Numbered from the stretch's first letter, positions 1-7,574 are shown. The stretch is DNA of 64,000 bases from Amycolatopsis suaedae (GCF_004214935.1 NZ_SFCC01000007.1:124001-188000); one strand, 5' to 3'. Numbers and translations are program-made. The notes: generated by a model from the letters alone, not told the origin.

Positions 1-1
1 G

Positions 2-292
2 CTGCGCTGGATCTTCCCCGACGATCCGGGCCCGCAGGGACTGACCGCCACCCAGCCGTACTTCGACCGCACCCCCTACGTCGAGGTCGACGGCGACGGT
101 GCCGCCACCTACGTCGAGTACCACCGTACACTCGGCGACTACGTGCGGGCGCTGGCCGCCACCGGGTTCACGCTGACCGACCTGGTCGAGCCGGAATGGC
201 CGGAGGGCCACACCAGGGTGTGGGGCCAGTGGAGTCCGCTGCGTGGCCGGCTGTTCCCCGGCACCGCCATCTTCGTCTGCAGGCGATCGTGA
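2..292 (+). CDS. SAM-dependent methyltransferase, C-terminal fragment
   Basis: Only the last 96 codons lie in the window; the N-terminal SAM-binding half is upstream. The visible part reads LRWIFPDDPGPQGLTATQPYF near its start, continues through TYVEYHRTLGDYVRALAATG, and ends RLFPGTAIFVCRRS. This matches the C-terminal part of class I methyltransferases of the UbiE/YcgJ-like group, where a lid and final beta strands follow the Rossmann core. The stop overlaps the GTG start of the next gene by 4 bp, so the two are probably co-translated. The substrate cannot be judged from this fragment. Confidence 0.7.
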   Translation: MRWIFPDDPGPQGLTATQPYFDRTPYVEVDGDGAATYVEYHRTLGDYVRALAATGFTLTDLVEPEWPEGHTRVWGQWSPLRGRLFPGTAIFVCRRS

Positions 293-1146
293 CCGTCGAC
301 CCGCTGCTGCCGCCGCCGGCCGACCCACCGGAGGGCGAACGCGTCCACGCGCGCACCGCCGACGGCAGGCAGGTGACCGGCGTGCTCTACCGCGCGGTGC
401 ACGAGCCGGACTCCTGGGGCAGCCTGTGGTCGGGGCTGGAGACCTGGGAGCTCACCCCGCTGCTGGAGCACGCCGACGCCGGCGGCATGGCCGCGTTGCT
501 GGCCGTCGTGCGCTCCCGCGTCGACCGCGCCACGCTGGGCCCGGAGTGGTCCTGCACGGTCTGCTGGCCCAGCCGCGACACGGCGGCGACACGTGCCCTG
601 CTCGACGCCGGTTTCGCCGCGCTGGACGCGCTGGCCGTCCGCACCGCGCCGCCCGAACCGGCCCGGCCACCGCAGGATGGGCTGACCATCCGGCTCGCCG
701 GGCAGGCCGACGCCGTCGAGGTCCTGCGGTTGTGGCTGGAGGAACTGCGCTACTCCGAACCGGTGGGGCTGAACCGGGTGCGCTCGCTGGAGACGATGGT
801 CCGCCTGCTGGAACCGGAAGTGCGGCGCAGCATCGACTTCGACCGCAACTGGCTGGCCGAGGCCGACGGGATCCCGGTCGGCCTGGCCCGCTGCGGCTGG
901 CTGCTGCGGGGCAAGCCCGGCAGGCTGCCGCCGGGCCGGTGGGGACTGATCAACACCCTGTCGGTCACCCGGGACGCCCGTGGCGGTGGGGTGGGCGCGG
1001 CGCTGGTGAACCTGGCGCACCGCGAACTGCTCCAGCCCGGCGTGGCGGGCACCTTCCTGCACTACAGCCCGCTCAACCCGCTGTCGTCGGTGTTCTGGCA
1101 CCGGCAGGGTTACCGTCCACTGTGGACGACCTGGGTGCTGCGATGA
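289..1146 (+). CDS. GNAT-family N-acetyltransferase (first of a tandem pair)
   Basis: This 285-residue protein has a C-terminal GNAT domain. The acetyl-CoA loop reads VTRDARGGGVGAALV at about residue 225, fitting the family R/Q-x-x-G-x-G/A pattern, and the end reads FWHRQGYRPLWTTW. The N-terminal half (about 1-130) looks like a second, degenerate GNAT-like fold. I chose the GTG at 289 because it overlaps the upstream stop by 4 bp; an earlier in-frame ATG at 196 would overlap the methyltransferase by almost 100 bp. It overlaps the next gene by 4 bp (ATGA). The acceptor is unknown. Confidence 0.8.
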   Translation: MTVDPLLPPPADPPEGERVHARTADGRQVTGVLYRAVHEPDSWGSLWSGLETWELTPLLEHADAGGMAALLAVVRSRVDRATLGPEWSCTVCWPSRDTAATRALLDAGFAALDALAVRTAPPEPARPPQDGLTIRLAGQADAVEVLRLWLEELRYSEPVGLNRVRSLETMVRLLEPEVRRSIDFDRNWLAEADGIPVGLARCGWLLRGKPGRLPPGRWGLINTLSVTRDARGGGVGAALVNLAHRELLQPGVAGTFLHYSPLNPLSSVFWHRQGYRPLWTTWVLR

Positions 1147-2006
1147 TCGAGCGGCAGCGGGAACGGTTCGCCGCGCTCGACCCGATGCTGCCCGCACCGC
1201 CGCCGCCCCCGGACGGCGACGTGCTCACCGCCGCCACGGCCGACGGCGAGCGCCTGCTGGCCGTGCACCGGACCGTCCGGCACGCCCCCGGCTCCACCGA
1301 GCTGCTGTGGTCGCCCGCGGTGCTGCACCAGCTCTACCCCTACCCCGGCGGGGCCGGACTGGACCCGCTGCTGCGGGCGTGGCGCGCCCACCTGCGTGAC
1401 GAGCGGCCCGACTCCGGGTGCCTGGTCGTCTGGCCCAGCCGGGACGTCGGCGCGGCACGGGACCTGCTGGCACACGGCCTGCTCCCGCTGTCGGTGCTGG
1501 CCGTGCGCTCCCCCGCGCCCGGGCAGGGCAGCACGGGGGTGACCGTCCGCCGGGTGGGCCCCGGGGACCGGGACACCGTGGCCGAGCTGGCCACGGCGAC
1601 GTTCGACTACACCGGCCAGGTGGGCGCGCCCCGCCACCCGGACACGCCCACGCTGGTGCGCTGCTCACTGGACGGCGGCGGGCCGAGGTGGCTGGCCGAG
1701 CGGGACGGCCGGGCCGTCGGCCTGGCCGACTGCGCCTGGACCGACGTCCCGGAGGGCTCCGACCTGCTGCCGGTCGGGCGCTGGTTCTACGTCAACACCG
1801 TCGGCACGACGCCGGACAGCCGCGGCACCGGCGTCGGGCGGGCGCTCATGGCCGCCGCGCACGACCACGCCGCGGCCGGTGGCGCCACCGGCTGTCACCT
1901 CTACTACAACCCGGCGAACCCGCTCGCCCCGGCGTTCTGGCACCGGCAGGGGTATCGTCCACTGTGGACGTTGTGGGAGGTTCGTCCGGCTTCGGCGTTG
2001 CGTTAG
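1143..2006 (+). CDS. GNAT-family N-acetyltransferase (second of a tandem pair)
   Basis: This 287-residue paralogue of the preceding gene has the same layout. The N-terminal half carries VWPSRDVGAARDLLAHG, the counterpart of CWPSRDTAATRALLDAG in the first copy. The acetyl-CoA loop is TPDSRGTGVGRALM and the tail is FWHRQGYRPLWTLWEVR. Translation starts at an ATG overlapping the upstream stop (ATGA). The pair probably arose by tandem duplication and may work as a heterodimer or on related substrates; that is inference. The gene ends about 50 bp before the operator of the next operon. Confidence 0.8.
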   Translation: MIERQRERFAALDPMLPAPPPPPDGDVLTAATADGERLLAVHRTVRHAPGSTELLWSPAVLHQLYPYPGGAGLDPLLRAWRAHLRDERPDSGCLVVWPSRDVGAARDLLAHGLLPLSVLAVRSPAPGQGSTGVTVRRVGPGDRDTVAELATATFDYTGQVGAPRHPDTPTLVRCSLDGGGPRWLAERDGRAVGLADCAWTDVPEGSDLLPVGRWFYVNTVGTTPDSRGTGVGRALMAAAHDHAAAGGATGCHLYYNPANPLAPAFWHRQGYRPLWTLWEVRPASALR

Positions 2007-2055
2007 TCACTCATCCGGGGCGGTCGGCTTGCCCACCAGCAGGTCGGCTCCTACT

Positions 2056-2079
2056 TTTGAACTGACCAGTCAGTCCAAA
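2056..2079. promoter_or_regulatory. Palindromic TetR-type operator
   Basis: The sequence has the arms ACTGAC and GTCAGT around a CA centre, extended outward by TTTGA and CCAAA with one mismatch. ACTGAC-n2-GTCAGT is a familiar TetR-family operator shape. It sits 17 bp before the GTG of the first gene of an operon whose last gene encodes a TetR regulator, so autoregulation is likely. Confidence 0.65.
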
Positions 2080-2095
2080 GCTAGGAGTTGACCTC

Positions 2096-2749
2096 GTGCG
2101 GGTCCACGCCGACCGCGTGTCACTGGAGGGGCCACACGGCACCCTGCTGCCGCCCACCTCGCTGACCGTGGCGGGTGGTCAGTTCGCCGTCCTGCACGGC
2201 CCACCCGGCGTCGGCCTCACCGCGTTCGGCCTGGCTCTGGCTGGGCGGCTGAAGCCGACCACCGGCACGGTCACCGCCACCGATGCCGAGCTGCCCGGCG
2301 CGGCAGCCGTCGTCGACGCACCCGGCGTGAGCGAGCCGGACGGCGCGCTGGCCCTGCGGGTGGTCGCCGGCGAGGAACTGGAGCTGGCCGGCCGCCCCAG
2401 CGGCACGGCCGACGTCGCGCGCTGGCTGGCCGAGCAGGACGTCTCCCCCTACGCGACGACTCGGTTCGAGAACCTGGACGGGCCGCTGCGCACCCGGCTG
2501 CTCACCACGCTGGCCGCCGCCCGGCGCGGCGTCGGGCTGCTGGTGCTGGACACGCCGGACCGGCACACCGCCGACCCGGACGGCTGGATCGCGCTCGCCC
2601 GTGAGCACGCCGCGACCGGGCTGGCCGTGGTGGTGCTGACCGCCACCGTGCCGCCGGGATCGCTGCCCATGCCGGTGGCCGAGGTCGGCGCCCTCGAACA
2701 ACCCGAACCCGAGCAGTGCCAGGAAACGCAGGAAGAGGACGACTCGTGA
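2096..2749 (+). CDS. ABC-type ATPase-like protein with degenerate nucleotide-binding motifs
   Basis: The 217-residue protein has the length and fold signs of an ABC ATPase domain, but the key motifs are altered. The Walker A region reads GPPGVGLTAF, with Leu where the lysine should be. The Walker B region reads LLVLDTPD, with Thr in place of the catalytic Glu, and no LSGGQ signature is visible. It therefore may bind nucleotide weakly or not at all. It starts at GTG, and its stop overlaps the start of the YhgE/Pip gene by 4 bp, so the two are coupled and probably act together. It could be a regulatory or pseudo-ATPase subunit. Confidence 0.65.
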   Translation: MRVHADRVSLEGPHGTLLPPTSLTVAGGQFAVLHGPPGVGLTAFGLALAGRLKPTTGTVTATDAELPGAAAVVDAPGVSEPDGALALRVVAGEELELAGRPSGTADVARWLAEQDVSPYATTRFENLDGPLRTRLLTTLAAARRGVGLLVLDTPDRHTADPDGWIALAREHAATGLAVVVLTATVPPGSLPMPVAEVGALEQPEPEQCQETQEEDDS

Positions 2750-4626
2750 ACAGCCTCCGCATCGCCCGCAACGAGCTGCGCCGGCTCACCGGCGGCACGC
2801 TGCCGAAGCTGGCGGTTGCCGCGATCGTGCTGGTGCCGCTGCTGTACGCGTCGTTCTACCTCTACGCCAACTACGACCCGTACGGCAGGCTGAACAAGCT
2901 GCCCGCCGCCGTGGTGACCGCCGACGCCGGCGCGCAGGGCCGCAACATCGGCAGGGAGGTCACCGACGAGCTGGTGAAGTCCGGGACGTTCCAGTGGCAC
3001 GAGGTGTCCGCCGAGGAAGCCGACCAGGGCGTGCGGGACGACCGGTACTCGTTCGCCATCACCATCCCCCGCGACTTCTCCTCGGCGCTGCTGTCGTCCG
3101 GCGAGTTCAAGCCACAGCAGGCGACGATCACGCTGACCACCAACGACGCCAACAACTACCTGTCCGGCACGATCGCCAAACAGGTCGCCGAACAGGTCCG
3201 CAAGACGATCGCGGAGAAGGTCGGCAGCGAGGCCGCCGACAAGTTCCTGCTCGGCTTCAGCACGATCTACGGCAAGCTCTCGCAGGCCGCGAACGGCGCC
3301 GGGCAGCTGGCCTCCGGCTCCGGCGAGCTGCTGAACGGACAACGGCAGCTCGCCGACGGCGCCTCCCGGCTGGCGACCGGCAGCACCGAGCTGTCGGCCG
3401 GGTTGAACACGTTGCGCGATTCCACCGCCCAGCTTCCGGCCAAGTCGAAGGAACTGGCCGAGGGCGCCGGGCAGGTCGCCGCTGGCAACGCCCGAGTCGC
3501 GCAGGTCGGCTCGACACTCGCCGCAGGATCGGCCGAGCTGCAACGCGAGCTGGACAACGTCGGGCAGCGGCTGGCCCAGCGCCTGCGGGAAGGCGGGCTG
3601 AGCGAACCCGAGGTGCAGCACGCGCTGTCGGTGCTGCGGCAGCTGCGGTCCCCGGTGGATCAGGCCAACGCGAAGGTCCAGGAGGCCAACGGGCAGCTGA
3701 CCGCGCTGGCCGACGGCTCGCGCCGGGTCGCCGAGGGCGCCGCCCAGCTGGCCGGGTCGGCGCCTGCGCTGACCGAGGGCATCGGCAAGGCGGCGACCGG
3801 TGCCGGGCAGCTGAAGGACGGCGCCGCCCAGCTCAACACCGGCGAGCAGCAGGCGCTGTCGGGCACCACGCGTCTGCAGGAGGGCGCGACCCAGCTGAAG
3901 TCGGGTCTGGACCAGGGACTCACCCAGATCCCCAACCCGGACGACCCGACCCGGACCGCCACGGCCAACACGATCGCCGACCCGGTCGCGGTGAACTCGG
4001 TCGGCCAGGCGTCGGCCGGGACCTACGGCGCCGGGCTGGCCCCGTTCTTCATCGCGCTGGCCACCTGGATCGGGGCGTTCGTGTTGTTCCTGCTGCTGCG
4101 GCCGCTGTCCACCCGCGCGCTGACCGCGGGCGCGTCACCGGTGCGGGTGGCGATCGGCGGCTGGCTGTCGGCCGCGGTGCTCGGCATCGCCCAGGTCGTG
4201 GTGCTGTTCGGCGCGGTGATCTGGCTGGTCGGCATCCCGGTCGCGCAACCGGCGGGCGCGATCGGGTTCGCGGTGCTGGTGTCGCTGGCGTTCACCGCGG
4301 TGGTGCACGCGCTCAACGCCCTGTTCGGCGCGGTGGGCAAGTTCCTCGGACTGGTGCTGCTGGTGCTCCAGCTGGTCAGCGCGGGCGGGACGTTCCCGTG
4401 GCAGACCATCCCGGACGCGCTGTATCCGCTGCACGTGGTGCTGCCGATGAGTTACGCCATCGACGGGTTCCGGCACCTGCTCTACAGCGGGGCGTCGCTG
4501 AAGATCCTCGGTGACATCGGGGTGCTGCTGGCCTACCTGGTGGGCGGGCTGCTCGTCTCCGTGCTGGCCGCCCGTAAGCGTCGCATGTGGACGGTGTCGC
4601 AGCTCAAACCGGAGCTGTCGCTGTGA
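2746..4626 (+). CDS. YhgE/Pip-family membrane protein (ABC-2-like exporter)
   Basis: This 626-residue integral membrane protein has one N-terminal membrane segment (about residues 20-42) and a long extracytoplasmic region. A run of Gly/Gln/Leu-rich heptad-like repeats follows (GAGQLASGSGELL, GQRQLADGASRLA and so on, about 185-385). At least five membrane segments lie in the last 200 residues. That layout is typical of YhgE/Pip proteins, which resemble ABC-2 permeases and the phage-infection protein. The GTG at 2746 overlaps the upstream stop. The substrate is unknown; the TetR gene in the same operon suggests drug- or lipid-responsive export. Confidence 0.85.
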   Translation: MNSLRIARNELRRLTGGTLPKLAVAAIVLVPLLYASFYLYANYDPYGRLNKLPAAVVTADAGAQGRNIGREVTDELVKSGTFQWHEVSAEEADQGVRDDRYSFAITIPRDFSSALLSSGEFKPQQATITLTTNDANNYLSGTIAKQVAEQVRKTIAEKVGSEAADKFLLGFSTIYGKLSQAANGAGQLASGSGELLNGQRQLADGASRLATGSTELSAGLNTLRDSTAQLPAKSKELAEGAGQVAAGNARVAQVGSTLAAGSAELQRELDNVGQRLAQRLREGGLSEPEVQHALSVLRQLRSPVDQANAKVQEANGQLTALADGSRRVAEGAAQLAGSAPALTEGIGKAATGAGQLKDGAAQLNTGEQQALSGTTRLQEGATQLKSGLDQGLTQIPNPDDPTRTATANTIADPVAVNSVGQASAGTYGAGLAPFFIALATWIGAFVLFLLLRPLSTRALTAGASPVRVAIGGWLSAAVLGIAQVVVLFGAVIWLVGIPVAQPAGAIGFAVLVSLAFTAVVHALNALFGAVGKFLGLVLLVLQLVSAGGTFPWQTIPDALYPLHVVLPMSYAIDGFRHLLYSGASLKILGDIGVLLAYLVGGLLVSVLAARKRRMWTVSQLKPELSL

Positions 4627-5201
4627 CGCCGAGGGCGGCGGCGACCCGGCAGCGGTTGTTCGAGGCGACGCTGAAGCTGGCGAGCGACCGGGGCCTGGTC
4701 GGCCTGACGGTCGACGACATCGCCGCCGAGGCAGGCGTGGCCAAGGGCACCGTGTACTACAACTTCGGCAGCAAGAACGGGCTGGTCGACGCCCTGCTGC
4801 GGCACGGCGTCGACCAGCTCGCGCAGCGCCTGCGGGCAGCGGCCGCCGACGACGACCCGGTGGACGCGCTGGAGTCCCAGGTGGACACCGCGCTGGAGTT
4901 CATCGCGGAGTACCCCGGGTTCTCGCAGATCCTGGTCAGCGAGATGTGGCGGACGCCGGGCCAGTGGCACGAGACGCTGACGCTGCTGCGGGAGCAGATC
5001 ATCACGATCGTGCGTGAGCAGCTGGAGCGCATCGCGGGCGCGGGCAGGCTCCCCGCGGGCGTCGAGATCCCGACGGCGGCGGCGGGGTTGTTCGGCACCC
5101 TGCTGGTCGTGGCGCTGGACTGGCAGGTGTTCGCCAGGCACCGCACGCGCGCCGAGGTCCGCGAATCGGTGATGCTGTTGATTCGCGGCCTGGCGCGCTG
5201 A
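4623..5201 (+). CDS. TetR-family transcriptional regulator
   Basis: This 192-residue protein has an N-terminal helix-turn-helix: RQRLFEATLKLASDRG, then TVDDIAAEAGVAKGTVYYNF at about residues 25-45, the classic TetR recognition region. The C-terminal part is a ligand-binding helical domain. The GTG at 4623 overlaps the stop of the YhgE/Pip gene by 4 bp; a start 36 bp upstream would overlap more and lacks support. As the last gene of the operon it probably represses its own operon through the palindrome at 2056-2079. The effector is unknown. Confidence 0.88.
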   Translation: MTPRAAATRQRLFEATLKLASDRGLVGLTVDDIAAEAGVAKGTVYYNFGSKNGLVDALLRHGVDQLAQRLRAAAADDDPVDALESQVDTALEFIAEYPGFSQILVSEMWRTPGQWHETLTLLREQIITIVREQLERIAGAGRLPAGVEIPTAAAGLFGTLLVVALDWQVFARHRTRAEVRESVMLLIRGLAR

Positions 5202-5225
5202 GGCCGTGTCCCGCAGGACACGGCC
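5202..5225. terminator. Stem-loop terminator, possibly bidirectional
   Basis: Perfect 10-bp arms GGCCGTGTCC and GGACACGGCC surround a CGCA loop directly after the TetR stop codon and 8 bp before the stop of the convergent downstream gene. No long U-tract follows, as is common in high-GC actinomycetes. Confidence 0.75.
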
Positions 5226-5233
5226 TCCCGCAC

Positions 5234-5782
5234 TCAGCGAGTGAGGACGGGCCTGCGCTGGCCGATCTGGTGGATCGACGACGGCTTGCCCTCGACCGCT
5301 CGGTGTACCGCGGTGAGCATGCCCTCCGCGATCTCGGCGTGCCCGAGCGAGCGGTGCTCGTCGACCTCGGACACGGTGCCGAGCAGCACCTGCTGGGTGG
5401 GCCGCCGCGCCAGCAACGGGTCGGGTGGCGGGTCGGTGGCCGGGGTGGTGTTGGCGTCGCGGACCTCCACCACCGGCGCGTCCGGCGCCAGCAGGGGCTC
5501 GACCACCTCCATCACCGAACGCCGGTACGAGTCGTGCACCCAGGCCACCAGCAGATCGGCAGGCCCGCCGAGCGCCTGCTCGGCCTTGGCCGCCAGTTCG
5601 CGTGGACGTTCCCACTGCGCCTCGACCCAGATGGCACGGCCGGCGCCGTCGTTCTGCTCGTCCGCGAGCGGGCTGTAGCGCCGGCTCGGCAGCACCACCA
5701 GCCATCCGTCGCGGGTGAGCGTCTCGGCGACGCCGGCCAACATTCCGGTTCCCCCCAGAATCAGTGCCTTTCTTCGCCGCAT
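5234..5782 (-). CDS. Short-chain dehydrogenase-like Rossmann-fold protein
   Basis: This 182-residue protein begins MRRRKALILGGTGMLAGV, a typical NAD(P)-binding beta-alpha-beta start with the GGTGMLAG loop, followed by VVLPSRRYSPL where the second strand and cofactor-discriminating loop would be. It is shorter than classical SDR enzymes (about 250 residues) and I see no clear YxxxK pair, so it may be an atypical or non-catalytic member. The ATG at 5782 was preferred; an in-frame GTG three codons upstream is possible. The gene faces the TetR gene with the hairpin between them. Confidence 0.6.
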   Translation of the reverse strand: MRRRKALILGGTGMLAGVAETLTRDGWLVVLPSRRYSPLADEQNDGAGRAIWVEAQWERPRELAAKAEQALGGPADLLVAWVHDSYRRSVMEVVEPLLAPDAPVVEVRDANTTPATDPPPDPLLARRPTQQVLLGTVSEVDEHRSLGHAEIAEGMLTAVHRAVEGKPSSIHQIGQRRPVLTR

Positions 5783-5812
5783 GGCCCTCACGTTACCGCG
5801 CGGCGCCCGCCA

Positions 5813-6496
5813 TCACCGGGTTTGTGCGTTCTCCGGCGTTCGCACCGACTCCGCCCACGCCGTCCAGCGGCGTTCCAGGTCGGCCGCGGCGGTCGCGTCG
5901 AGGCCGTACGCGGTCAGCACGAGCATGCCGGGCTTCTCCGCGACGGCGAGCAGACCGTCGCCGAACTCGTCGACGGTGAGGAACGTCTGGTGGTCGGTCC
6001 GGGCGTAGACGGTGCCCCGCACCCGGTCGCCGGTCGGCAGTTCCGCGCTGTAGCGCTCGCCGGTGGCCGGCAGATCGGGCACCAGGGCGTAGAGCGGGCG
6101 CGCGGGCAGGTCGGCCAGGAAAACGGTGGTCCGCTCGGCGAGGCCGTGCCGTTCCAGGCCGAACCGCAGCTGGTGCAGGAAGGTGATCCAGCCCTCGGTG
6201 ATGTCGTCGTAGTAGGCGGCCCACTCCGGGTCGGTGCCGCGCGGGGCGCGGGTGACGCGGACGGTCGTTCCCCGCTCGGTGGGGTGCAGGCTGAACCGGT
6301 CGCCCCCGCCCGCGGTGAGCACGTGCGCGTCGGCGTCGGCGGTGACGTCGTCGACGAAGATGGTTCTGATCTCGGCGTCCAGGCCGTCGAAGTGCCAGCC
6401 GTGCCAGCGGCGGATCAGGTCGGGGTCGCGCAGAGCCTGCCAGACCTGGTCGGGCGGGGCGGCGATGGTGACCTCGATGCGTGGGGTGTCGGTCAT
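5813..6496 (-). CDS. SRPBCC/AHSA1-type START-fold protein
   Basis: The 227-residue protein starts MTDTPRIEVTIAAPPDQVWQALRDPDLIRRWHGW, the standard opening of AHSA1/SRPBCC ligand-binding proteins: a beta strand, then the VWxALxDPxxxxxW helix. A second polar half contains GDRVRGTVYARTDHQTFLTVDEFGDGLL. It starts within the stop of the ArsR-type gene (ATGA overlap) behind a GGAGACGAGCA ribosome site. ArsR-SRPBCC pairs are a common actinobacterial arrangement in which the regulator controls the START-fold partner. The ligand is unknown. Confidence 0.8.
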   Translation of the reverse strand: MTDTPRIEVTIAAPPDQVWQALRDPDLIRRWHGWHFDGLDAEIRTIFVDDVTADADAHVLTAGGGDRFSLHPTERGTTVRVTRAPRGTDPEWAAYYDDITEGWITFLHQLRFGLERHGLAERTTVFLADLPARPLYALVPDLPATGERYSAELPTGDRVRGTVYARTDHQTFLTVDEFGDGLLAVAEKPGMLVLTAYGLDATAAADLERRWTAWAESVRTPENAQTR

Positions 6497-7074
6497 TGCT
6501 CGTCTCCTTGTCGTGGGGCCGGGTGTCCTGCTCCGAGCACTCGGTAGGGACGTCCGTCGGGGGTGTCGAACCGGGCGACCACGTCGGCGATCGCGGCGGC
6601 GAGTTCGTCGGTGAAGCGGTGCACGTCGCCGGGGGCGCCGAAGCGCACCTCGGTCTCCACGGTGAACGTGAGCAGCCGGGTACCCGCGCGCTCGGCGCCC
6701 GCCTGCATGCGGGCGACGTCGCGCACCGCGCCGGAGGCGACGTCGATCAGGTGCTCGGCGGCGTGCCGGTCCCCCGCCGCCTGCGCCGCCCGCCTGCTGC
6801 CCAGGACGTCGGGGTCGACGACGAACGCGTCGGCGGTGGCGCGCAGGACCCGCTCGGTGAAGCCGCGGCGCTGCCGCTGCGCGACCAGCTCCACCAGCCC
6901 GGCCTCCTCCAGCTGACGCAGGTGGTAGCCGAGCCGCTGGCGGGGCAGCTTCAGTTCGGCGGCCAGCTCGGACGCCGACGCCGGGGTCCGCAGCCGCTCC
7001 AGCAGCTGCCGCCGCAGTGGCGACAGCGCGCGGCGCAGCCGATCCGGCTCCGCCACCAGGTCGTGCGAGGTCAT
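6493..7074 (-). CDS. ArsR-type winged-helix transcriptional regulator
   Basis: The protein opens MTSHDLVAEPDRLRRALSP and contains a winged helix-turn-helix (SPLRRQLLERLRTPASASEL, then LKLPRQRLGYHLRQLEEAGLVEL), typical of ArsR-like regulators. A further 110 residues may bind a ligand or mediate dimerisation. No ArsR metal-site cysteine motif is evident. The ATG at 7074 is the likely start; an ATG at 7089 is in frame and adds five residues. The upstream DNA is unusually AT-rich for this genome and includes TTGACA. The gene is translationally coupled to the SRPBCC gene. Confidence 0.8.
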   Translation of the reverse strand: MTSHDLVAEPDRLRRALSPLRRQLLERLRTPASASELAAELKLPRQRLGYHLRQLEEAGLVELVAQRQRRGFTERVLRATADAFVVDPDVLGSRRAAQAAGDRHAAEHLIDVASGAVRDVARMQAGAERAGTRLLTFTVETEVRFGAPGDVHRFTDELAAAIADVVARFDTPDGRPYRVLGAGHPAPRQGDEQ

Positions 7075-7075
7075 A

Positions 7076-7110
7076 CACCAAGCATCCATTAGACAGAAAA
7101 ACTTGTCAAA
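7076..7110 (-). promoter_or_regulatory. Probable promoter of the ArsR-SRPBCC pair
   Basis: On the minus strand this AT-rich stretch reads TTTGACAAGTTTTTCTGTCT. It contains a TTGACA hexamer and an imperfect inverted repeat (TTGACAAG/CTGTCTAA). Its position just upstream of the ArsR-type gene fits a promoter with an autoregulatory operator, but I cannot define a convincing -10 box. Confidence 0.35.
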
Positions 7111-7129
7111 TTACGGACCGTGACGAGCC

Positions 7130-7366
7130 TGGTCTCGAGCGTAGAAATCGCGTACCGGAACGCAGAACTCGCGGGCGTGAGTGCAGAACTCACCATGCGA
7201 ACACGCGAGTCCCACCCTCGTGCACGCGAGTTCCACGTTCCAGCATGCGAACTCCACCCTCCCGCACAACGCCACGGGCTTTGCCGCGGACACGTGGGCG
7301 AGTAGCCCGGTGTTCGGCGTGAAGGCCGAGTTTCTGTCGTCTCATGTGATGAAGGTGGCCTTCACG
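7130..7366. repeat. Truncated copy of the inverted-array repeat element
   Basis: Three direct units with the core GCAGAACTCGCG start at 7141, 7162 and 7183, exactly 21 bp apart. Three units in the opposite sense (GCGAGT or GCGAAC core) start at 7205, 7226 and 7247, also 21 bp apart. At 7337-7366 follows the right-end motif (TCTCATGTGATGAAGG, then TGGCCTTCACG) found at the ends of the elements at 29764-30397 and 48735-49296. No left terminal repeat is present, so this copy looks 5'-truncated. I see no credible gene here. Confidence 0.6.
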
Positions 7367-7447
7367 AACATCCCGCCCCGGCGTCGCGGCCTCACCAGTC
7401 ACATCCGGCCCAACAGACCCAGCCGCCACCACGAAAGAGACCCAGCA

Positions 7448-7502
7448 AAGTTCCCCAATGTGGCATTGGGGAACTTGAACTCCCCCAATGCCACATTGGG
7501 GG
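7448..7502. repeat. Paired CCCCAATG hairpins (repeat family C, copy 1)
   Basis: The first hairpin is 7448-7476, with 13-bp arms around a TGG loop (core CCCCAATG-TGG-CATTGGGG). The second is 7482-7502, with 9-bp arms around CCA, the same hairpin in the opposite orientation. A near-identical pair lies at 56008-56069. It lies between two minus-strand genes and may act as part of a transcription terminator. Confidence 0.75.
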
Positions 7503-7521
7503 CACACAGCACCCGGACTTC

Positions 7522-7574
7522 GCCGTGAAGGGGGCCCTCACGGCGTCTCATGCCGTGAGGGCCCCCTTCACGGC
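7522..7574. terminator. Perfect 23-bp inverted repeat with 7-nt loop
   Basis: Arms 7522-7544 and 7552-7574 are exact reverse complements around GTCTCAT. Each arm contains GTGAAGG and CCCTCAC, linking it to the GTGAAGG palindrome family elsewhere in the window. It lies downstream of polA (minus strand) and is the most stable-looking hairpin in this gene-free block, so it probably stops transcription from either side. Confidence 0.7.

Noticed and set aside
7120-7305. Short gene encoding heptad repeats (AELAxxN) in the array
   Set aside because: The open frame follows automatically from the 21-bp period; there is no ribosome site, and the other copies differ in frame and length.
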